DNA of 14,480 nt from positions 1 to 14,480 of the forward strand of contig SBGI01000275.1 in assembly GCA_006227015.1 (NCBI GenBank), given 5' to 3'. A program made the translations under genes and the position numbers. The DNA is from Gammaproteobacteria bacterium (lineage in GTDB: Bacteria > Pseudomonadota > Gammaproteobacteria > Pseudomonadales > Porticoccaceae). Positions within the stretch are counted from its first letter, which is position 1. The number at the start of each line of letters is the position of its first letter. This document shows positions 6,969-13,263 of this stretch, one piece after another. The notes beneath the pieces were generated by a model. That model had not been told where the DNA came from. It saw nothing but the letters and a program-made list of their open reading frames with translations, and made no database searches.

Positions 6969-9162
6969 TGAGATCCGTAAAGATAGATTCCATGGAACGT
7001 TCGACCAGCGGCTTATCACTGGCGCCTATCATACGTAACTCACCACTACTGATCGCCCGCGCCAGCTCATTGCCGGTTTTCATTCCGGAACGCTTGCCAC
7101 TCTGATCCACAAACAGGAATTGCAGGGTATTGGGGTTAAACCAGGCCACTTTTTCACGGCGACCATCTTTATGTTCAAACCAGGTACCAAACTCCATCAG
7201 GCGCAGCTTTTCAATAATGGTTTTTTCTTGGTTGCTTAGATGTGACATATCGGCACGCTGTCCCGCCCTGCGCTCGGACATTTGCACCAGCCGCTTGCGA
7301 ATATCCGCTGTCGCCGCTTCCGGTTGCAGATTGCGTTCACGCAGTTGATAAATGCGGTCGATGGATCGTTTCAACTTCAACGCCTTGTCATTGTCGTAAC
7401 CGATCACATCAAAACATTTCTGGATAAGGGACTCCATCCACGGATAGTTCTGGCGCCAGCGCCGCCACTCCGCAGCTGAGCCACTCAGCTCCAAGCCCCA
7501 CAACATATCTTCCACCAGCCCCAGCGCCTGTCGCCACTGCTCGGAGTCCTCGCCATAACGTAACAGCAGGTGCGCCATATAGTCGGACCATGGCTGCAAC
7601 AAAAACAGCAGCATCGCCGAGGGGATATCCCTGTCGGCAATACGTTTGTGGACTTCAAGATTGATACGCTGTTTCACTTCAATCAGACGATCTTCACCAC
7701 GCGCCCGTTCCATGGCGCGTTTTTCCAGCAGGCGGATACGCATTTCCACTTTCTGCACATAACCATTGAACGTCATCAGCAATGCCGCCAGTTTGCGCGT
7801 ATCCAGCTCTTCACTATCGAGAATTTCGCGCACTGTTTTGCGGATCTGTTCAAGCATATCGAACTGACAGGACCCGTCATTGCTGACCCACTGCGATCCG
7901 GCATCCGCCATGGCATTCAGTAGCAAACGGGCGGGGTGCTCCTGATGTCGGAAGAAGTCAGCCTCGGTAAACGCCAGCTTGAGAATGGGGGTATGCAGAT
8001 AACTTAACAGTGCTTTGACACAGTCGGGAATCTGCTCATCATTGAGGATGTATTCAAACAGCATGCCCACCAGCTCAATGGTGCGCACATCGTCGCCACC
8101 CAGTGGCGGGGCTTCCTCCGCATGGGTGATCTCCTGTAGCTGTTTCAGCAGGTTGTCTCTGGCGTGGGCTATGTCCAGCGGTTTGATCTGGCTGGCAGCG
8201 GCCAGAATATCTGCCGCCATTACCTGATCAAACTGCTGTAGCTGAACGGCGGCCTCAACCAGCTGGCGTTCAGTGTATTGCAGCGGCTGATCCGGTCTGG
8301 CAACAAGACGTTGTGGCGCTGTCGCCAGCAGTTGCTGCTGCAATTGGGAAATACTGTCGAGAAGCTGGTTCTGGTATTCCCCTGAAGGCAGATCCTTCGA
8401 CGGGGCAGCGACAGGGCGCAGCCCCGGGGACACCACATCCTGTAGCACTGGAATCTGGGGCTCGGCGTCAGGCTGCAGACGCTTTCTGGGTTCAGCCCCG
8501 GTAAACCGGCCCGTGTCCCCCGATTTTGCCTTTTCCACCTGATAATCAAGATGCGGCAGAACGCCAAGCTCCACCAATTTTGCATTGGCCTGCTGATACA
8601 GCTCACCAAGCCCGGGGATAAACTGCCGATCAAACAGTTTGTAGATCACCAGCTTCGCCTGTAATGGAATCGTGGCGACGGCCATGGACTGCTTGATCGC
8701 CTGGCAAAAGCTGCCTGGCGCCAAAGGCAACTGCAATTCTTCATCAATCTGCCGGGAAGACAGCATGCTCATGCGCCGGCCCAGAGCCCAAAGCCATTCC
8801 GTATTATCCACTTCCGCACGCTTGCGAATGCTCGACAGGGCCAGGTCTTCCTCGACGTCGGCATCGTCCATCAGGGAAATATTTTTGGCATTTTTTCCCG
8901 TGGGCGATGCGGCATCTACATGGCTTGTACTGCCCTTCTGCTCCTGCTCGGCAAAGCGATCAAAGGCTTCATCCAGCGTGCGCAGGAAAATGCGTGAAAT
9001 TTCATTGTGACGGGCGCTGATCTGTGAGCGGGCATGAAGAAACTCAAACCCTTGATCGCCCTCGGTGGGTTTTTGTGAATAGTCGATCAGGCGGTCGTGA
9101 ACGGTGTGCAGAAAGGTCTTGAAAGCAGTCCGCGATGTTTCAAGAACCAGTTCGCGGATCAT
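6922..9162 (-). CDS. DUF1631 family protein of unknown function
   Basis: This 746-residue protein has the features of the DUF1631 family, known in proteobacteria but without an established function. It has no signal peptide or membrane segment and is rich in charged helical sequence. The N-terminal region (ETSRTAFKTFLHTVHDRL..., then HNEISRIFLRTLDEAFDRF) and the C-terminal LMEFGTWFEHKDG...NPNTLQFLFVDQSGKR...ELARAISSGELRMI (about 655-712) fit the family; the latter looks like a small beta-barrel. A proline-rich, probably disordered stretch separates the ends near 210-260. I chose the ATG at 9162 because GGGGAG lies 5 bases upstream; an in-frame ATG at 9201 has only a weak AGG and would add 13 residues. 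The gene is first in a two-gene unit with the PilZ gene, which suggests c-di-GMP-linked output. A CRP-type palindrome lies upstream. Confidence 0.82.
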   Translation of the reverse strand: MIRELVLETSRTAFKTFLHTVHDRLIDYSQKPTEGDQGFEFLHARSQISARHNEISRIFLRTLDEAFDRFAEQEQKGSTSHVDAASPTGKNAKNISLMDDADVEEDLALSSIRKRAEVDNTEWLWALGRRMSMLSSRQIDEELQLPLAPGSFCQAIKQSMAVATIPLQAKLVIYKLFDRQFIPGLGELYQQANAKLVELGVLPHLDYQVEKAKSGDTGRFTGAEPRKRLQPDAEPQIPVLQDVVSPGLRPVAAPSKDLPSGEYQNQLLDSISQLQQQLLATAPQRLVARPDQPLQYTERQLVEAAVQLQQFDQVMAADILAAASQIKPLDIAHARDNLLKQLQEITHAEEAPPLGGDDVRTIELVGMLFEYILNDEQIPDCVKALLSYLHTPILKLAFTEADFFRHQEHPARLLLNAMADAGSQWVSNDGSCQFDMLEQIRKTVREILDSEELDTRKLAALLMTFNGYVQKVEMRIRLLEKRAMERARGEDRLIEVKQRINLEVHKRIADRDIPSAMLLFLLQPWSDYMAHLLLRYGEDSEQWRQALGLVEDMLWGLELSGSAAEWRRWRQNYPWMESLIQKCFDVIGYDNDKALKLKRSIDRIYQLRERNLQPEAATADIRKRLVQMSERRAGQRADMSHLSNQEKTIIEKLRLMEFGTWFEHKDGRREKVAWFNPNTLQFLFVDQSGKRSGMKTGNELARAISSGELRMIGASDKPLVERSMESIFTDLNGRAQAGVSGGQRVG

Positions 9163-9258
9163 GGCTACTCCCCGGTCGGAAAGTCCATGCCAGTTGCTCA
9201 TTTACCTGTCGCACCCCCAGCCTTGAAGAGAAGACTGCATTTGAAGAAATAAAAACGC

Positions 9259-9287
9259 ATAGTGTGACGAATTTCACAGAATTACAA
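9259..9287 (-). promoter_or_regulatory. Candidate promoter for the DUF1631-PilZ unit
   Basis: On the minus strand TTGTAA (9287-9282) and CACTAT (9264-9259) are spaced by 17 bases. The -10 match is only 3/6, so the call is weak; TTTTAT at 9254-9249 is an alternative -10. The CRP-type palindrome at 9263-9278 would lie across the spacer, a position more suited to repression than activation. Confidence 0.25.
9263..9278. promoter_or_regulatory. CRP/Vfr-type binding site
   Basis: TGTGACGAATTTCACA matches both half-sites of the CRP family consensus, TGTGA-N6-TCACA, without a mismatch. It sits in the gap between the DUF1631 gene and the end of the lipoprotein gene, centred about 108 bases upstream of the DUF1631 ATG at 9162. 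Ten fixed positions would be expected by chance about 0.014 times in a window this size. Since the lipoprotein gene points towards it, the DUF1631-PilZ unit is the only plausible target. Confidence 0.7.
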
Positions 9288-9326
9288 GTACCAAGGCACA
9301 CGATCCGACAAGCCGTTATTCAACAG

Positions 9327-9818
9327 CTAGCGGCTACCCCGAATCCTCGATAAAAGAGACTGCAACTCGGCCTTTACTCCCGGTTTCTGACCTGCCAACG
9401 GCAGCCCCTGGCGAACCAACTGTTCAGCCAGCTGCAACTGCATCATGGCAACGTAATTAGAGGCCATCACCAGGTAGACTTCCGGCTCGGCATGGTCGAT
9501 ACGCATGGCCCTCTCTGCAACCGCATTGGAGCGGTCATAGTCATTGGCCCGGTTCAGGCGCCAGGCCTCCTCAAGAAGTGATGCCACCGCGCTATTGCCC
9601 TTCACAGGGGTGGAGACAGTAGGTTCAATTCGCTTCACCGGCTCGGATTCTGCCTCGGCAGGAGGAGAGACCGGGGATTCTGTTTCTGGCGGCGGAAAGG
9701 TGCTGGGTGAGTTGCTGGGCGGCAACTTGGATTCACTGACCGGTACATACACCTGTGCACAGCCCCCCAGCAAACCACTTAATATGATTAATGATAAAAG
9801 CCGCTGTATTGTCACCAT
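9327..9818 (-). CDS. lpoP: TPR-type outer-membrane lipoprotein, candidate PBP1b activator LpoP
   Basis: This 163-residue lipoprotein is a strong candidate for LpoP, the lipoprotein that activates PBP1b in Pseudomonas and Acinetobacter in place of LpoB. The signal peptide ends in lipobox LGGC with the lipidated C20; Ala at +2 predicts sorting to the outer membrane. Residues 28-70 are rich in proline, serine and glutamate, a flexible tether able to cross the periplasm. Residues 76-155 are helical and TPR-like (ASLLEEAWRLNRANDYDRSNAVAERAMRID, then EPEVYLVMASNYVAMMQLQLAEQLVRQGL). Its ATG overlaps the mrcB stop as ATGGTGA, with AGGGA about 8 bases upstream, so synthesis is probably coupled to PBP1b; the GTG at 9815 is an alternative start. 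The symbol is inferred from architecture and position. The LpoP role is established knowledge, but I cannot align the sequences here. Confidence 0.78.
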   Translation of the reverse strand: MVTIQRLLSLIILSGLLGGCAQVYVPVSESKLPPSNSPSTFPPPETESPVSPPAEAESEPVKRIEPTVSTPVKGNSAVASLLEEAWRLNRANDYDRSNAVAERAMRIDHAEPEVYLVMASNYVAMMQLQLAEQLVRQGLPLAGQKPGVKAELQSLLSRIRGSR

Positions 9819-12136
9819 CCGAATTTTCCCTTGAACCAGTCTATGACACCTTCCAGCGTGTCCGGGCGACAGCTACTTTGTTGCCGCGGCTCACTGCCAT
9901 CAATGAAGGGTAAGTAACGGGCGCCGGCACAACCTTCTCGGCTTAACAAACCGCTGTCAGGTTCGACCCAATAGTAACTGACGCCATCGGGCTGGTTAAA
10001 CACCATGGAGCGGTTATCCAGGCTGGCCATAATATCTGTCCACAACTGCAGGGCGCCGGTGCCACCGGTTAGCGGTGTCTTTCCATTATCATCACGCCCG
10101 AGCCAGACCACACTTAAATAATTTCCACTGAAACCCGCAAACCAGCTGTCACGCTGGTCGTTGGTGGTCCCGGTTTTGCCCGCCAGCACCAGCGACTCGG
10201 GTAACCGCCGGTAGGCACTTTTGCCGGTTCCCTCTCGCAATACCACCTGCATGGCGTAGTGCAGCAGGTGCATTGCCCGGGGGTCAAAGCGCTGCTCGCT
10301 CTCGAACGGGTAGCGTTGCAACGGGGTATTGGCAGAGGTAAACACCGAGTCAATAGCACGCAACGGGGTATAAAAGCCATTGGCAGCAATGGTGTGATAA
10401 AGCTGCGCCACCTCTACCGGAGACATGGATACCGCACCCAGCATCAACGACGGCAGAGCAGGCAGATGCCCTTCATAACCGAGCCGCTTAACCGAATCCA
10501 CCACCTTGTCGACGCCCAGCTCCAGTCCCAGTCGCGCAGCCGCCTGGTTATAGGACTGACCCAGAGCCTCGTAGAGGGGCACCGGCCCATGACTCTCTCG
10601 GCCAAAATTGCGTGGCTCCCAGACGTCGCCATCGGCAGCTTCCACAGCAATGGGTGAATCATCAATCAGGGTGGCCAGCGTATACTGTGACGGCCTTTCC
10701 AGTGCCGCCAGATACACCGCGGGTTTCACGGTTGAGCCGATCTGGCGCTTGGCATCCAGCGCCCGGTTAAAGCCCGCGTAGCCTGCCTGCCGGTCACCGG
10801 CCATGGCCACCACCTCTCCTGAGCCAACCCGGACAACGACGGCAGCACCCTGCAATTTCCCCGCCTCAATCCGGTAACCCTGCTCCAGATTATCGATACG
10901 GTTAGCTACACGACTCTCCAGTTTGCGCTGTACCTGGGGGTCGAAACGGGTAAAAATCCGCAACCCTTCCGTTTGCAGGTCGGCTTCGTCGTACTGCTCA
11001 CGCAGGCGTCTTTTCACCAAGTCCAGAAATGCCGGGTACTGCCAGCGACCACCACGCCCCTGCTGTTGCGGCAACACATCCAGAGGTTTCTGCTGGGCCA
11101 GGCGCGAGACATCAGGCGCAATCACTCCCTGTTCCGACATAAGCGTCAATACCAGATTGCGACGCTTCAGCGCGCGCTCCGGCTGACGCCAGGGGTTGTA
11201 GTAGGACGCGCCCTTGACCATCCCGATCAGCAGCGCCACCTGGTGCAGTTCGAGCTCTTCAACGGAACGCTGGAAATAATGTCGGCTGGCGAGACCAAAA
11301 CCGTGTACCGCCCGGTCCCCGGCCTGCCCCAGGTAGACCTCATTAATATAGGTTTCGAGAATCTCCTGTTTGCTGAAATGAATTTCCAGCATCACCGCCA
11401 TCAGGGCTTCCAACAACTTGCGCGACAACGTGCGACGCTGGTTGAGATAAAAGTTTTTCACGAGCTGTTGGGTAAGCGTGCTGCCCCCCTGGGCAAGGCG
11501 CCCCTCTTTGAGGTTCGCCACCATGGCACGGGCCACGCCGCGAAAAGACAGGCCATGGTGTTGATAAAAACCCTGATCCTCAACAGCGACCAGTCCATCT
11601 GCCAGCGAGGGCGGCAATTGCTCCAGCTTGACCAGTTCCCGATCTTCCTTGTGCGAGGGATAGATCCCGCCGATCACCATTGGCTCCAGGCGGGCCAGCG
11701 GCAGCAGCGCCCCCCGGCTATCCGTCAATCCATGAACACTGTCGCCTTGAAAGGCGACGCGCATCAGGCGGGCAGGTTCCGAGCCATCCCAGAACTCAAA
11801 CCCCCTGGAATAAAGCTCCACGCGATTGCTGGAGACACTGTATTCCCCCGGGTTTTTTGCCGCAGAAACGCGGTGGTAACCCAAGTTGCCCAATTCCCAC
11901 TGCAATTGCTCCCGGCCCAGCGACTGCCCCTGATAAAGTTCCAGAGCACGACTGTAGACGTGGGAGGGTAACGACCATTTCTTACCGGAAAATTTCTGAT
12001 ACACCACGGCATCGAGCACCAGCAGTGCCAACACCGAAACCACCAGGGTGACCAGCAGAAAACGCCATAGCCAACGGCGACCAGAGGACGATCCACGGCG
12101 GCTGCGCGACTTCTTTTTTCTCGACTTTCTCGCCAA
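9812..12136 (-). CDS. mrcB: Penicillin-binding protein 1B, bifunctional peptidoglycan synthase
   Basis: PBP1b polymerises lipid II into glycan strands and crosslinks them in the periplasm. The 774-residue protein has a short basic cytoplasmic tail (1-22), one membrane segment (about 23-45) and a UB2H regulatory domain (about 58-145). The GT51 domain carries E186 in EDQGFYQHHG, GGSTLTQQLVKN (217-228) and KQEILETYINEVYLGQ (256-271). The transpeptidase has S468-T-V-K471, S528-Y-N530 and K654-T-G-T. C736 and C756 lie in the C-terminal tail. All catalytic residues are present. The start is TTG (12136-12134) with GAGGAG upstream; an in-frame TGA seven codons before it and the absence of another start before the membrane segment make TTG nearly certain. 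It is first in a two-gene unit with the lipoprotein gene and divergent from the pfkB-type kinase. Confidence 0.96.
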   Translation of the reverse strand: MARKSRKKKSRSRRGSSSGRRWLWRFLLVTLVVSVLALLVLDAVVYQKFSGKKWSLPSHVYSRALELYQGQSLGREQLQWELGNLGYHRVSAAKNPGEYSVSSNRVELYSRGFEFWDGSEPARLMRVAFQGDSVHGLTDSRGALLPLARLEPMVIGGIYPSHKEDRELVKLEQLPPSLADGLVAVEDQGFYQHHGLSFRGVARAMVANLKEGRLAQGGSTLTQQLVKNFYLNQRRTLSRKLLEALMAVMLEIHFSKQEILETYINEVYLGQAGDRAVHGFGLASRHYFQRSVEELELHQVALLIGMVKGASYYNPWRQPERALKRRNLVLTLMSEQGVIAPDVSRLAQQKPLDVLPQQQGRGGRWQYPAFLDLVKRRLREQYDEADLQTEGLRIFTRFDPQVQRKLESRVANRIDNLEQGYRIEAGKLQGAAVVVRVGSGEVVAMAGDRQAGYAGFNRALDAKRQIGSTVKPAVYLAALERPSQYTLATLIDDSPIAVEAADGDVWEPRNFGRESHGPVPLYEALGQSYNQAAARLGLELGVDKVVDSVKRLGYEGHLPALPSLMLGAVSMSPVEVAQLYHTIAANGFYTPLRAIDSVFTSANTPLQRYPFESEQRFDPRAMHLLHYAMQVVLREGTGKSAYRRLPESLVLAGKTGTTNDQRDSWFAGFSGNYLSVVWLGRDDNGKTPLTGGTGALQLWTDIMASLDNRSMVFNQPDGVSYYWVEPDSGLLSREGCAGARYLPFIDGSEPRQQSSCRPDTLEGVIDWFKGKFGW

Positions 12137-12150
12137 AAGGCTCTCCTCGC

Positions 12151-12179
12151 GGGTTCAGCAATACACGAAAAATGAACCC
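12151..12179 (-). repeat. Inverted repeat in the mrcB leader
   Basis: GGGTTCA (12151-12157) and TGAACCC (12173-12179) form a perfect 7-bp inverted repeat around a 15-base centre, extendable by one G-U pair in mrcB RNA. The foot of the hairpin is within about 2 bases of the mrcB GAGGAGAG ribosome site. It could be a leader hairpin or a protein-binding operator. No U-tract follows, so it is not a typical terminator. Confidence 0.55.
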
Positions 12180-12183
12180 ATTC

Positions 12184-12211
12184 TTTACTCTGACAGGGCG
12201 CCGGGCATAAT
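12184..12211 (+). promoter_or_regulatory. Candidate promoter for the pfkB-type kinase gene
   Basis: TTTACT (12184-12189) and CATAAT (12206-12211, 5/6) are spaced by 16 bases. The start would fall near 12218, giving a leader of about 28 bases. The -10 overlaps the candidate mrcB -10 on the other strand. Confidence 0.45.
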
Positions 12212-12235
12212 AGCCTCCTCACTCCTTTTCATAAA
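12207..12235 (-). promoter_or_regulatory. Candidate promoter for mrcB-lpoP
   Basis: On the minus strand TTTATG (12235-12230, weak) is followed after 17 bases by TATTAT (12212-12207, 5/6). Transcription would start near 12200 and place the inverted repeat 12151-12179 in the mrcB leader. The -10 shares five bases (12207-12211) with the divergent -10. Confidence 0.35.
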
Positions 12236-12246
12236 CGTCTTTTCCT

Positions 12247-13263
12247 ATGACCAAATACCATGTTTATGGCCTGGGCGCCGCTCTGGTTGATACCGAAATT
12301 GAAGTCACAGACCACGATTTGCAACAGCTTCAAGTCGACAAAGGGTTGATGACGCTGGTGGATGAACAACGTCATCATGAGCTTCTCGACCACCTCTCGG
12401 ATCATCTCACCGCCTCCAAAAGGGCCAGTGGGGGCTCCGCTGCCAACACCATCATTGCTGTCAGCAGTTTTGGGGGCAATGCCTTCTATTCCTGCAAGGT
12501 GGCCGATGATGAGCATGGTCGCTTCTATCTCGATGACCTGGCCGATGCTGGCGTGGACTACCACCATAACGGCAAACTCGCCGAAGGTATTACTGGCAAG
12601 TGCCTGGTATTGATCACACCGGATGCAGAACGTTCCATGAACACGTACCTCGGGGTCAGCGAAACGGTGTCTGAACTGGAGCTGCACCCGGAGGCGATCG
12701 CCAGCTCTGAGTACCTCTATCTGGAGGGCTACCTGGTTACCTCGGATAGCGGGCGCCAGGCCGCTATCCGCGCCAGAGAGATTGCCGAGCAACACGGTGT
12801 GAAAACGGCGCTGAGTCTTTCCGACCCCGGCATGGTGACCTTTTTCAAGGAGGGATTGCAGCAGATGATCGGCCAGCGAGTCGATCTGCTTTTCTGCAAC
12901 CAGGCAGAAGCCCTTGGCTGGACAGGTTGTGATGATATCGAAAGTGCCGCTCGGCAGTTACTTGAAGTCAGCAACAGCTTTGCCATGACCCTTGGCGCTG
13001 AAGGTGCGCTGGTTTGCGATGGCAGTGAGTTCTACCGCATTCAGCCCCATGCCGTCACTGCCGTTGACACCAACGGTGCCGGCGATATGTTTGCCGGCGC
13101 ATTTCTGTATGGCATCACCCACGGCCTGGATTACAGCACCGCAGGGCAACTGGCCAGCCTCGCTTCCGCCAATATTGTCAGCCAGTTTGGGCCGCGACTA
13201 GATTTAACCGCCTATCCGGAAATACTCAGCGCCTTCAAAAGCACGCTGCCAGCCACCCATTAA
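12247..13263 (+). CDS. PfkB-family kinase, adenosine kinase-like
   Basis: This 338-residue ribokinase-fold enzyme phosphorylates a sugar or nucleoside with ATP in the cytoplasm. Visible are the substrate-site GGSAANTI (62-69), the NQAEA motif (218-222) that in the family bears on Mg/phosphate handling, and the PfkB signature DTNGAGDMFAGAF (274-286), with D280 as the catalytic base. The N-terminal GLGAALVDTEIEV and the overall length resemble the proteobacterial group usually annotated as adenosine kinase; ribokinase- or inosine/guanosine-kinase-like specificity is possible. The ATG at 12247 has no evident Shine-Dalgarno sequence, although a good promoter lies 28 bases before it. It is divergent from mrcB over a 110-bp gap and ends convergently on the GGDEF-EAL gene, sharing TTAA. 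Its neighbours do not point to a substrate. Confidence 0.85.
   Translation: MTKYHVYGLGAALVDTEIEVTDHDLQQLQVDKGLMTLVDEQRHHELLDHLSDHLTASKRASGGSAANTIIAVSSFGGNAFYSCKVADDEHGRFYLDDLADAGVDYHHNGKLAEGITGKCLVLITPDAERSMNTYLGVSETVSELELHPEAIASSEYLYLEGYLVTSDSGRQAAIRAREIAEQHGVKTALSLSDPGMVTFFKEGLQQMIGQRVDLLFCNQAEALGWTGCDDIESAARQLLEVSNSFAMTLGAEGALVCDGSEFYRIQPHAVTAVDTNGAGDMFAGAFLYGITHGLDYSTAGQLASLASANIVSQFGPRLDLTAYPEILSAFKSTLPATH

Noticed and set aside
6969..7019. Longer PilZ start at GTG 7019
   Set aside because: It would add 17 residues overlapping the DUF1631 gene by about 98 bp; single-domain PilZ proteins usually begin shortly before RxxxR.
9163..9201. Longer DUF1631 start at the ATG 9201
   Set aside because: The ribosome site there is weak and close, whereas the ATG at 9162 has GGGGAG at ideal distance. 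Not fully excluded.
10973..11971. 332-codon open frame on the plus strand
   Set aside because: It lies wholly antisense to the secure mrcB coding sequence, shows no recognisable motifs and has a composition typical of a shadow frame.
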